Under the pieces are notes generated by a model that worked only from the letters and a program-made list of their open reading frames with translations, ran no database searches and was not told the DNA's origin. A program made the position numbers and the translations under genes. This document shows, one piece after another, positions 28,402 through 36,392 of a DNA stretch of 64,000 nt; positions within the stretch are counted from its first letter, which is position 1; each line of letters starts with the position of its first letter. Origin of the DNA: Bifidobacterium sp. (GTDB lineage: Bacteria > Actinomycetota > Actinomycetes > Actinomycetales > Bifidobacteriaceae); assembly GCF_022640935.1 (NCBI RefSeq), contig NZ_JALCCV010000001.1:1-64000 (forward strand), read 5' to 3'.

Positions 28402-28779
28402 CTACTTCTCATCGTCGCGCACCTCGGGCAGGTTCACCTCGCAATAGCGATCCAACGCCTGGTTGAGCCGAGTAATAAGGCAATCTGGGGCTATCTGCGG
28501 GCGAAGGTAGGCGCGCAACGATCGAATCAGCGCCTTCTCGCGCGCGTCGCAACACGAGGGATCGAAACACTCTCCGGTGTCATGGGCACGGCCGTCGTGG
28601 GCATGCTGATTGCCAGGCTCGTGCGGGTGCGTGTTCATCGACAGCAGCTGCGTCTCGGTGACCGCCGCAGTGGTGACCGCCCCGGCAGCGTCAGTGGTGA
28701 TCTCCACCTCGGTGCGCGTCACGCTCATGCTGGCGTCCCGTGTGATACGGATATGGCGCTGGCCCATCGACTCGCTCAT
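28402..28779 (-). CDS. Putative anti-sigma factor (RsrA-like C-terminal half)
   Basis: 125 residues; its ATG overlaps the stop of the sigma factor gene (ATGA), the usual arrangement for a sigma factor and its inhibitor. The N-terminal half (residues 8-48) looks like beta strands rich in Thr/Val. A His-rich stretch then leads to Cys71, Cys76 and Cys77 (ECFDPSCCDAREKALIRSL). An amphipathic helix with APDCLITRLNQALDRYC follows, resembling the part of RsrA downstream of its zinc site. The canonical ZAS motif HxxxCxxC is not present; the nearest arrangement is H66-x4-C71-x4-CC. Redox or zinc control is plausible but not shown. Function is inferred mainly from coupling. Confidence 0.6.
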   Translation of the reverse strand: MSESMGQRHIRITRDASMSVTRTEVEITTDAAGAVTTAAVTETQLLSMNTHPHEPGNQHAHDGRAHDTGECFDPSCCDAREKALIRSLRAYLRPQIAPDCLITRLNQALDRYCEVNLPEVRDDEK

Positions 28780-29582
28780 GCCCGCTCCTTTCCCGCAGTG
28801 TCTTCTGCCACAGTGCTCCCTATACCAACATTTCCGATAGTGGCATCTTCCATGACGTCGTCCGCCGCAATACTGCTCTTTGCAACGTCCACGGCCGGCG
28901 AGACGCCGTTCTTCACCCCATTATGGCGGTTTGATGCCGCCACCGGGTTCGCGGATGGTGAACTCTTCAACTGCCCGCGCACGCCCTGGCCGCCACCATC
29001 GCCATATCCGCGCTCACGCGCGTATGACGCCAATTCGCGTTTGAGCTGATTGCGGGCGCGATTGAGGCGGCTCATCACCGTGCCGATCTTGATGCCCTGC
29101 TCATCGGCCACCTGCTGGTAGGACTTGCCATCGATCGCCGTATCGATGAACACTTGGCGGCGTTCGGGGCTGAGTTTGCCGAAAGCCTTGAGAATCTCCT
29201 CGGGGGCGAAATTGTCGAGGTATTCCTGCTCCGCGGAGCGCAATCCCTCCGAAGCGTGCTCGGACGCCGAATAAATATCCCAGTCGTCATATTCGCCGGT
29301 CGAATCATTGGCCCGTCGGGGACGACGTTTCGCCTTCGCATACTGGTTGAAAAAGGCATTGCGTTCGATCGTGCTCATCCACGCCTCGAAATTGCTGCCC
29401 GGTTGGAAGCTGTCGAAAGCCTTGAACCCGCGCTCGTATGCGTCCTGCACCAAGTCCTGCGCGTCCTCGGTGTTGTTGGTCAGCTTCATCGCCTGGCGGT
29501 AGAGCGCATTGACGGCGGGCATGGCAAGCTGCTCAAAGCGCGCGCGCCTGCTCGCGATGGTCTCAGTCTGCTCGTTCGTCAC
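28776..29582 (-). CDS. sigH: ECF sigma factor, SigH/SigR type
   Basis: 268-residue group 4 sigma factor. Region 2 includes ALYRQAMKLTNNTEDAQDLV and the -10 recognition part FEAWMSTIERNAFFNQYAK. Region 4 has LSPERRQVFIDTAIDGKSYQ and the recognition helix GTVMSRLNRARNQLKREL, typical of the SigR/SigH family that controls thiol-oxidative and heat stress. About 65 residues of low-complexity sequence follow region 4, which is unusual for ECF factors. The start is a GTG at 29582; another GTG lies two codons upstream. It is coupled by ATGA overlap to the putative anti-sigma gene and diverges from the exonuclease gene. Confidence 0.88.
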   Translation of the reverse strand: MTNEQTETIASRRARFEQLAMPAVNALYRQAMKLTNNTEDAQDLVQDAYERGFKAFDSFQPGSNFEAWMSTIERNAFFNQYAKAKRRPRRANDSTGEYDDWDIYSASEHASEGLRSAEQEYLDNFAPEEILKAFGKLSPERRQVFIDTAIDGKSYQQVADEQGIKIGTVMSRLNRARNQLKRELASYARERGYGDGGGQGVRGQLKSSPSANPVAASNRHNGVKNGVSPAVDVAKSSIAADDVMEDATIGNVGIGSTVAEDTAGKERA

Positions 29583-29707
29583 GCACACTATTCTAGGCAC
29601 CCGTTGCGCGACGCCCGTCGACAGGTATGTCGAACCGTTAAGCTGACAGGGCATCGTTGATTTGCAGTCGCACAGCTTTGTCTGTTTGCTGGCGCACAAT
29701 GTCCTGT

Positions 29708-30472
29708 ATGACGTCCCTTACGACCGCTACGACCGCTTCCCACGACGCACTTGCAGCCGCCCTGTCGGCAGCGCCCGAACAAGGCGAAGACACGCTGCTC
29801 CCCGATTCCCTGCTGCTCGGCTTCGACACCGAGACCACTGGAACATATGCCGGCCGCGACGCCATCGTCTCGGCCACGCTGGTGCTGCGCGACCCTAAGG
29901 CCGGCTATGCGGGCGACACGGTGGGCGAATGGATCATCAGCCCGCACCGGCCGATGAACCCGCATGCGAGCGCGGTGAACGGCTTCACCGACGAATTCCT
30001 GTCCGAACATGGCGAGGAGCCGCAGGCGGCTATCGCGCGCATCGTGCAGCTCATCGAGACCGCCCAGTCCAAACGCATCCCGCTGCTGGCCTATAACGCG
30101 CCGTTCGACGTGCGCATGCTCGCCGGCGATCTGCGCCGCTGGAAGCTCGGCACGCTGCCGGACGACCTGCTGGTCGCGGATCCGCTGGTCATCGACCGCG
30201 CGATTTCGAAGCGCTCCGGCAAACGCAACCTCTCATATACGGCCGAATACTATGGCGTGGAACCGCACGGCGACTTCCACGACGCCACGGCCGACACCAC
30301 GGTCGCCGTCGACCTCATTGCGCCGATCAGCGCGCTGTACCCACAGGTCGGCCATTTGACGCTCGCCGAGCTGATGGGCTGGCAGCGCAAAGCCTTCGTC
30401 GCCTGGCGCGACAATTTCAACACTTGGCTGCAGCGCAAAGGCCGCCAGCCGATCCACGACACCTGGCTATGA
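29708..30472 (+). CDS. DnaQ-like 3'-5' exonuclease
   Basis: 254-residue protein of the DEDD exonuclease superfamily. ExoI is LLGFDTETTGTYAG, with the catalytic Asp and Glu. ExoII is LLAYNAPFDVRML, and ExoIII is GDFHDATADTTVAVDL, where the His precedes the final Asp by four residues (DEDDh type). It has no polymerase or helicase domain, so it is either a stand-alone proofreading/repair nuclease or a substitute epsilon subunit. The MurE-like gene starts 14 bases after its stop, suggesting co-transcription with cell-wall genes of unrelated function. Confidence 0.88.
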   Translation: MTSLTTATTASHDALAAALSAAPEQGEDTLLPDSLLLGFDTETTGTYAGRDAIVSATLVLRDPKAGYAGDTVGEWIISPHRPMNPHASAVNGFTDEFLSEHGEEPQAAIARIVQLIETAQSKRIPLLAYNAPFDVRMLAGDLRRWKLGTLPDDLLVADPLVIDRAISKRSGKRNLSYTAEYYGVEPHGDFHDATADTTVAVDLIAPISALYPQVGHLTLAELMGWQRKAFVAWRDNFNTWLQRKGRQPIHDTWL

Positions 30473-30486
30473 AGGGAACTCCGAGA

Positions 30487-32064
30487 ATGCCTGCCTACCA
30501 GTCTTCCCTGACTCCCGCAGCGGCCGTCACGCTGTTGCGGCGTCGTCATCTGCTGCGTGAAATCATCAATGGCGAACGTTGGACTTTGGACGCCCGGTTG
30601 ATCGCGGGTTTTGACGCCCCCATCGCATCGCTCACCTACGACACGCGCAAGGCCGATGCGCACAGCCTGCTGTTCATCAAGGGCCAGTTCAAGCCGGAGT
30701 TTCTCGCACAGCTCGAAAACGGCGCCCCGGCCTGCTACGTGGCCGAGCGAGATTATTCGCGGCACACGGATGCGCCGGGCATCATCGTCGACGATGTGCA
30801 GCAGGCCATGAGTCTGCTCGCCGCGCAGTTCTACGGCAATCCACAGCGCTCCATGACGTTGATCGGCATCACCGGGACCAAAGGCAAAACGACCACGGCG
30901 TATTTCACGCATGCCATCCTTCAGGCTGTGTCGCATGGCAGGGCGGCGCTCTCGTCCTCGCTCGTCCATTGCATGGACGGCGAGCATTTCGAGCCCTCGC
31001 ATCTGACGACGCCGGAATCATTGGATGTGTTCCGCATGATGCGCGAGGCCGCTGGCAATGGCATGCGCTACTTCGTGATGGAGGTCTCCTCGCAGGCTTA
31101 TAAGCGCGAGCGTGTGTTCGGGCTGACCTTCGATGTCGGCGCGTTCCTGAATATCAGTCCTGATCATATCAGCCCGATCGAGCACCCGACGTTCGAAGAC
31201 TATTTCTATTGCAAACGCCAGATCATCGCCAACAGCCGCGCGCTGGTGCTCGGCGCCGATTGCGCCCACGCCGACCTGCTGCGCGAAGACGCCGCGGCAA
31301 GCGGCATCGCCGTCACATCGTTTGCGCTGCACGACCAGGCCGCCGGGCTCTCGACACCCGCCGACGTCATCGCCACGGATGACGTCGAGGATCCAGGTGC
31401 GTTCAGCGTGGACGTCCACGGCACGAAAATACAGGATTTCCGGCTGTCCATGCATGGCGAATTCAACATCGCGAATGCCGCGGCAGCCATCGCCATCGCG
31501 CTCGAGGCTGATGTGGCTCCCGACGATGCGGCGCTGCAGGCCGTCAACGATGTCCATGTGCCCGGACGCATGGAGCGCTTCGTCAGCCGCGACGGCATCA
31601 TCGCCTATGTTGACTACGCCCATAATTATCTGAGTACCAAGACACTGCTCGACGAGATCGAGCGGCGGTACGCAGGCCGCAATCCACGCATCGTCTTGGT
31701 TGCCGGATCCACCGGCGGCAAAGCGCTGGATCGGCGCGAAGGCATTGTCAAAGGCGCGCTGGGCCGGGCCGAGTCCTTCGTCTTCACCACCGACGACCCG
31801 AATCATGAGGACCCCGCGCAGATCGCCCGGCAGATGCGCTCCTATGTGACTGATTCGCATGCCGCGACGCATATCGTCATCGACCGCGCGCAGGCGATCG
31901 GCGTCGCGCTGCAGGATGCCCGCGCGCATCCGGACCGACTCAACATACTTGTGCTGATCGGCAAGGGCAACGAGACCGCCAATATCATCGACGGCAGGCC
32001 GGAGCCTTATCTCGGGGACGCAACCGTGATCGCCGGACTGTTCGCTCAACCGGCCGACATGTAG
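30487..32064 (+). CDS. murE: MurE-like UDP-MurNAc-dipeptide ligase (L-Lys/L-Orn adding type)
   Basis: 525-residue Mur ligase that adds the third amino acid of the peptidoglycan stem peptide. The ATP loop is ITGTKGKTTTAYF (residues 128-140). NISPDHISPIEHPTFEDYF and MHGEFNIANAAAAIAIA also match the family, and the C-terminal ligase domain has GRMERFVSRDG and VLVAGSTGGKALDRR. The selectivity motif reads DDPN, not the DNPR that binds meso-diaminopimelate, so L-Lys or L-Orn is expected. AAGGGAA overlaps the exonuclease stop. It is followed by an ATP-grasp ligase and an aspartate racemase, and together they would build a stem peptide with a D-Asp side bridge. It may be a paralogue of a dcw-cluster murE elsewhere. 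Confidence 0.87.
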   Translation: MPAYQSSLTPAAAVTLLRRRHLLREIINGERWTLDARLIAGFDAPIASLTYDTRKADAHSLLFIKGQFKPEFLAQLENGAPACYVAERDYSRHTDAPGIIVDDVQQAMSLLAAQFYGNPQRSMTLIGITGTKGKTTTAYFTHAILQAVSHGRAALSSSLVHCMDGEHFEPSHLTTPESLDVFRMMREAAGNGMRYFVMEVSSQAYKRERVFGLTFDVGAFLNISPDHISPIEHPTFEDYFYCKRQIIANSRALVLGADCAHADLLREDAAASGIAVTSFALHDQAAGLSTPADVIATDDVEDPGAFSVDVHGTKIQDFRLSMHGEFNIANAAAAIAIALEADVAPDDAALQAVNDVHVPGRMERFVSRDGIIAYVDYAHNYLSTKTLLDEIERRYAGRNPRIVLVAGSTGGKALDRREGIVKGALGRAESFVFTTDDPNHEDPAQIARQMRSYVTDSHAATHIVIDRAQAIGVALQDARAHPDRLNILVLIGKGNETANIIDGRPEPYLGDATVIAGLFAQPADM

Positions 32065-32101
32065 CATTCATCTACGCGGCACCCCGAGGTAAGGTAGCGG
32101 C

Positions 32102-33343
32102 ATGAAGCAATTCCAACCCATCCTGCTGGGCAGCGACATCAACGCTTACGGCATGGCCCGCGCATTCCACGAGGAATACGGGCTCACATCCGTCGCGTTC
32201 GCGCACTTCCCGCTCTCCCCCACCAAGTTCAGCCGTATCCTTGATCTGCGCATCATTCCTGGATTCGGCGAGCCAAGCATCTTCCGCTCCGCCTTGTTGG
32301 ACTATGGCAGACGCATGAAACAGGAGCATCCGGACACGACGCTGCTGGTGATACCGTGCGGCGATCTGTATGCGAATCTGCTGAGCGAATGCGCCGGCAA
32401 ACTGCAGGACTACTTCGTTTTCAATACGCTCGAACCGGCGCTCAACCGGCGGCTGAGCCTCAAATCAAGTTTCTATGCGACATGCGAGCAGTATGATCTG
32501 CCGCATCCGGCCACGAAGGTCGTGTCTGCTGAAGGCGTGTCGCGCGGCGAGCATCACACACTGCCGTTCGGCTACCCGGTCGCCATGAAGCCCGCGGACA
32601 GCGCGTTATGGCTCGACATCGACTTCCCCGGCCGCAAGAAGGCCTTCGTCATCGATGATCCGGCCGAACTCGACACGCTGATCCGGCGGGCGTATGAGGC
32701 CGGATACACCGGCGACATGATCATTCAGGATTTCATTCCCGGCGACGACAGCCGCATGCGTGTGCTCAACGCATATGTCGATCAGCATCATCATGTGCGC
32801 ATGATGTTCCTCGGCCATCCGCTGCTCGAGGACCCCACCCCCGAAGCCGTGGGCAACTACGCGGCCATCATCCCCGACTACAACGAGCCGATCATGCTGC
32901 GCATCAAAAATTTCCTCGAGGACATCGGCTATCAGGGAGTCGCGAACTTCGATATGAAATACGACGAGCGCGACGACGAATACAAGCTCTTCGAAATCAA
33001 CCTGAGACAAGGCCGCAGCAGCTACTTCGTCACGCTTAACGGCTGCAATCTGGCGCGCTACTTCGTCGAGGACCTGGTCGAGGACACCGCCTTCGACGGG
33101 CGGACGCTGTTCGCGCGCGGCTCCAAGCTGTGGATGGAGATCCCGCGCTCGATCTTCCGCGAATACGTGCGCGACGGCGGCGACAAACAGCGTGGGCTCG
33201 CGATGATCAGGCGCGGCGACTGGGGCACCACTTTGGAATATCGCAAGGACATGAACCCGACACGCTGGCTGATGATCCGTCATATGTTCTCGATCTACAA
33301 GAGGCGCTACGCACGATATTTCAGCCACAAGGAGGATCTATGA
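32102..33343 (+). CDS. ATP-grasp ligase, probable D-aspartate ligase for the peptidoglycan bridge
   Basis: 413-residue ATP-grasp protein. It begins with PILLGSDINAYGMARAFHEE, the N-terminal pattern of the Asl-type D-aspartate ligases, which attach D-Asp to the side-chain amine of L-Lys in the precursor. ATP-grasp features include YPVAMKPADSALWLD, DMIIQDFIPGDDSRMRVLNA and the metal-binding KLFEINLRQGRSSYFVT. Its length is close to that of characterised D-Asp ligases (about 420). The start follows AGGTAAGG. Its stop overlaps the racemase start as ATGA, and the racemase would provide D-Asp. A different amino-acid substrate remains possible. Confidence 0.8.
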   Translation: MKQFQPILLGSDINAYGMARAFHEEYGLTSVAFAHFPLSPTKFSRILDLRIIPGFGEPSIFRSALLDYGRRMKQEHPDTTLLVIPCGDLYANLLSECAGKLQDYFVFNTLEPALNRRLSLKSSFYATCEQYDLPHPATKVVSAEGVSRGEHHTLPFGYPVAMKPADSALWLDIDFPGRKKAFVIDDPAELDTLIRRAYEAGYTGDMIIQDFIPGDDSRMRVLNAYVDQHHHVRMMFLGHPLLEDPTPEAVGNYAAIIPDYNEPIMLRIKNFLEDIGYQGVANFDMKYDERDDEYKLFEINLRQGRSSYFVTLNGCNLARYFVEDLVEDTAFDGRTLFARGSKLWMEIPRSIFREYVRDGGDKQRGLAMIRRGDWGTTLEYRKDMNPTRWLMIRHMFSIYKRRYARYFSHKEDL

Positions 33344-34074
33344 GACGTCCGTTCTTCGCCGTGATCGGCGGCATGGGAACCTTGGCCACCGAAAGCTACG
33401 TGCGGCAGGTCGACAAGGCCACGCATGCGCACAGCGACCAGGAATACCTCGACTACGTGGTCCTCAACGACGCCGGAGTGCCCGACCGCACCGCGTTCAT
33501 CCTCGGGAAAAGCGCGGAAAGCCCCATGCCTACGCTGCTCGACGACGTCGCCAAGGCCACTGCGCTCGGCGCGAGTTTCATCGTCATCCCGTGCAACACC
33601 GAGCATTATTTCTATGATGCGCTGCAGGCGACAACCGACGTGCCTATCGTGCACATGCCGCGCTGCGCAGTCGCGCAGATGGCCCAGCGCTACCCGGCGC
33701 GCAGCCATCCGCGCGTCGGGTTCATGGGCACCCGCGGATCGCGCGCAATCGGCATCTACCGCGATGCGGTGAAGGCGGCGGGATACGACTATATCGAGCC
33801 GGACGAGGCGCTGCAACGGCGCATTGACACGCTGATCTACGACGAGGTCAAAGGCGGGCTGCCGCTCAACGAAGGGCATTATCGCAGCATCGTCGATGCG
33901 CTGCTCGACCCGCGTGGCCTCTGGCATTGCGACGTGGTCATTCTCGGCTGCACCGAGCTCTCGGTGCTGGCGGAAGCCTTCCCGCTGCCCGAGCTGCCCA
34001 TCGTCGACGCCCAACAGGTCCTGGTCGAGGAGACGGTCGCCCGCGCCAAGACGTTGCTGGCCGAATCCGTCTAG
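33340..34074 (+). CDS. Aspartate/glutamate racemase family protein
   Basis: 244-residue cofactor-independent racemase. The two catalytic cysteines are visible in IVIPCNTEHYF (around residue 87) and VVILGCTELSVL (around 207). It begins with AVIGGMGTLATESYV, typical of aspartate racemases. AAGGAGG (33329-33335) precedes the ATG, which overlaps the ATP-grasp stop. By context it should make D-Asp for the interpeptide bridge. Glutamate as substrate cannot be excluded from sequence. A 21-bp stem-loop follows directly. Confidence 0.85.
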   Translation: MRRPFFAVIGGMGTLATESYVRQVDKATHAHSDQEYLDYVVLNDAGVPDRTAFILGKSAESPMPTLLDDVAKATALGASFIVIPCNTEHYFYDALQATTDVPIVHMPRCAVAQMAQRYPARSHPRVGFMGTRGSRAIGIYRDAVKAAGYDYIEPDEALQRRIDTLIYDEVKGGLPLNEGHYRSIVDALLDPRGLWHCDVVILGCTELSVLAEAFPLPELPIVDAQQVLVEETVARAKTLLAESV

Positions 34075-34092
34075 GCCGATATAGGGCGTAAA

Positions 34093-34141
34093 CGTTCTGT
34101 CTTTTATCATCGGCCGCCCACCGATGATAAAAGACAGAACG
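34093..34141. terminator. Bidirectional terminator, 21-bp perfect stem
   Basis: The arms 34093-34113 and 34121-34141 are perfectly complementary over 21 bases around loop CCGCCCA. Each strand has a CTTTTATC run inside the stem. It lies between the convergent racemase and glycerate kinase genes and should stop transcription from both sides. Confidence 0.85.
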
Positions 34142-34146
34142 CAATG

Positions 34147-35283
34147 CTACTCAAACAGCCGGGCGACGTTTTCGGCGGTTCTTGCCAAATTGGCCTGCGC
34201 CTGTTCGAGGGCGACTGCTTCTTCGAGCGTGCATGCGCCGGGCAGAATGCCGAAGATGGCGTCGATGCCCGCATCGTACAGCTGTTCGATGCCGCCGCCT
34301 ACATTGCCGGCCAAGGCGATCACCGTGCAGTCGGGCACGGCTTCTTTTACCGCTTGGGCCACGCCTACCGGCGTTTTGCCATAACGGGTCTGGAGATCGA
34401 TGCCGCCTTCGCCGGTGATGCAGTACTGCGCCCCGGCGGCCTTGGCCTTCAATCCGGTGGCGTCCACGACGAGATCGACGCCGGAACGCATGGTGGCGTT
34501 TGTGAAAGCCAGGAATCCGGCTCCCAGTCCTCCGGCGGCTCCTGCGCCCGGCACCTGCGCGACATCGCGGCCGGTCTGCTCGAGAATCGTATGGGCATAA
34601 TGAGCCAGACACGCGTCGAGCCGCTCGATCATCTCGGGCGTGGCGCCTTTCTGCAGGCCAAAGACGTGCGAAGCTCCATGTTCGCCGGTCAATGGATTGG
34701 TCACGTCGGAAGCCAGCTTGATGATGACCGCGCCGAGCCGCGGGTCGAGTTGAGAGCAGTCGACCGTCGCCAAATCGGCCAATGCAGCGCCGCCAAAGGG
34801 CAGCGGATTGCCCTCCTTATCCAGCAGCCTGGCGCCCAGCGCCTGGGCCATGCCGGCGCCGCCATCATTCGTGGCGCTGCCGCCCATCCCGATGATGAGC
34901 GAGTCGACGCCTTGGTCCAGCGCGTCAAGCATCAGCTCGCCGGTGCCGTAAGTCGTGGTGATCAACGGGTTCCCGGTATGCGCATCGACGAATCGGATGC
35001 CGCTGGCCGCCGCCATCTCGATTACGCCGGTGCGCCCATCGCCGAGCAATCCGTATGATGCTTCGACGCCTCCGCCAAGCGGGCCGGTGACGCGAGCCGT
35101 GACTATCCGCCCGCCGGTCGCGTCGACGAGCGAGCGCACGGTACCTTCGCCGCCGTCCGCCATGGGGACCATAACGCATTCGGCGCCTGGCTGCGCGCGA
35201 AGCACGCCCCGCCTGATCGCCTCGGCCGCCTGCTGCGCGGTAAGTGAGCCTTTAAAGGAGTCTGGGGCGATAACAATTTTCAT
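34147..35283 (-). CDS. glxK: Glycerate kinase
   Basis: 378-residue type II glycerate kinase that phosphorylates D-glycerate (to 2- or 3-phosphoglycerate). It begins MKIVIAPDSFKGSLTAQQAA, the family's diagnostic N-terminus. GMGGSATNDGGAGMAQALGA, GAAGGLGAGFLAF and YCITGEGGIDLQTRYGK are conserved segments. The ATG at 35283 follows AGAAAGAGC. A very short possible membrane-protein gene lies immediately upstream on the same strand. Confidence 0.93.
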   Translation of the reverse strand: MKIVIAPDSFKGSLTAQQAAEAIRRGVLRAQPGAECVMVPMADGGEGTVRSLVDATGGRIVTARVTGPLGGGVEASYGLLGDGRTGVIEMAAASGIRFVDAHTGNPLITTTYGTGELMLDALDQGVDSLIIGMGGSATNDGGAGMAQALGARLLDKEGNPLPFGGAALADLATVDCSQLDPRLGAVIIKLASDVTNPLTGEHGASHVFGLQKGATPEMIERLDACLAHYAHTILEQTGRDVAQVPGAGAAGGLGAGFLAFTNATMRSGVDLVVDATGLKAKAAGAQYCITGEGGIDLQTRYGKTPVGVAQAVKEAVPDCTVIALAGNVGGGIEQLYDAGIDAIFGILPGACTLEEAVALEQAQANLARTAENVARLFE

Positions 35284-35300
35284 ATCAAGCTCTTTCTCTG

Positions 35301-35468
35301 TCATATCTGTTGTTGTGTATGACTGCAAATGCGAATACTTACCTGTTCTGGGCAGCTGGGCATCGTCATCCGCCAGAAGACGATGTACATCAGCGAGGCC
35401 ACGATCGACATCGTCAAGCCGACGAGCGCCTCAAATCCGGCCATCTGCATGCGCTCGCCAAGCGACAT
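35301..35468 (-). CDS. Possible small membrane protein
   Basis: A candidate 55-residue frame ends 17 bases before glycerate kinase. It starts MSLGERMQMAGFEALVGLTM and continues with one hydrophobic segment, SIVASLMYIVFW. The layout (short head, one membrane helix) loosely resembles OadG-type gamma subunits, but the similarity is weak. No good ribosome binding site is seen and the frame stays open upstream, so this may be chance. Confidence 0.3.
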   Translation of the reverse strand: MSLGERMQMAGFEALVGLTMSIVASLMYIVFWRMTMPSCPEQVSIRICSHTQQQI

Positions 35469-35676
35469 ATTCACCGAGTTGATTATGACATGGACGCAGT
35501 TGCCATGGGGCAGGGCGTCGATCACAGTGCCGCCGGCCTGCATGGACCGCTGCAGCGATCGGAGAGATCCTGGCGGCAGCAGCGCCAGCTTAGCTGCGTT
35601 TACACTTCGCGACCAGCTCGCATTCAAAAACAGAGGTGAGGCCTCGCCAAGTGGTCGAGGCCCATCTGCAGCGTCA

Positions 35677-36300
35677 CTAGCACGCATCGCCATCACCCCG
35701 ACGAGCACCTTCCCCTGTCGCAAAGCGGGGCATTACGGCCTCGCCAGTGGCCGATGTACTGTATCGGCTGCACGAGTCGATGATTCCATCGTGCATCATG
35801 ACACGCAGTACATCGCCATAACGCAGTTCACTGAAAAACTGGTATCCTCCTCCAGGATTCGCGCATTCGACCAAGCCGCTCATAGCCGTGCCATGCGATC
35901 CCACTGCGATATATGTCTGTGCCTGCGGCAGTTGCGCTATAAACCCCATATACCGCTGCTGCACCTGCCGGATGCTTTCCCCGCCCGCCAACGAAAACGC
36001 AAGGTCATGCCACTGGCGTTCAACGTAATGTTCGTAGTCATCGATCCACCCCGGCATTATCCGTTCGACCAATGCGTCGCTCTCCTGCACGGCCATGCCC
36101 CGGACAGCGGCCAGCGGCATGACCGTTTCCACCGCTCTGCGCAGTGGGCTGGCATACACCGCGTCATACCGATTGCCGCGCAAGCATTGCGCAAGCCGAG
36201 CCGCCTGCCGTTCCCCGACCTGTGTCAAGGGACGTTCAGCATCATCATGAATGCTCGTATCCGACTCGCAATGCCGTATAAAGTCGATAGTGATCATCAT
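35677..36300 (-). CDS. Histidine phosphatase family protein
   Basis: 207-residue phosphoglycerate mutase-like phosphatase. The phosphoacceptor His is in IDFIRHCESD, a variant of the RHG motif with Cys in place of Gly. The second basic cluster is YASPLRRAVET and the second catalytic His is in VGSHGTAMSG. The substrate is unknown. The start has two ATG codons in a row (36300, 36297). It lies 92 bases after smc on the same strand. Confidence 0.82.
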   Translation of the reverse strand: MMITIDFIRHCESDTSIHDDAERPLTQVGERQAARLAQCLRGNRYDAVYASPLRRAVETVMPLAAVRGMAVQESDALVERIMPGWIDDYEHYVERQWHDLAFSLAGGESIRQVQQRYMGFIAQLPQAQTYIAVGSHGTAMSGLVECANPGGGYQFFSELRYGDVLRVMMHDGIIDSCSRYSTSATGEAVMPRFATGEGARRGDGDAC

Positions 36301-36392
36301 TCAATTCCCCCATGCTTCATTTATGCCTTTTGCAGCAAGCCGGCGTCACAAATGATGCGCTGCTCAAGACCGCGAAGCATCCACCGCGCCAA

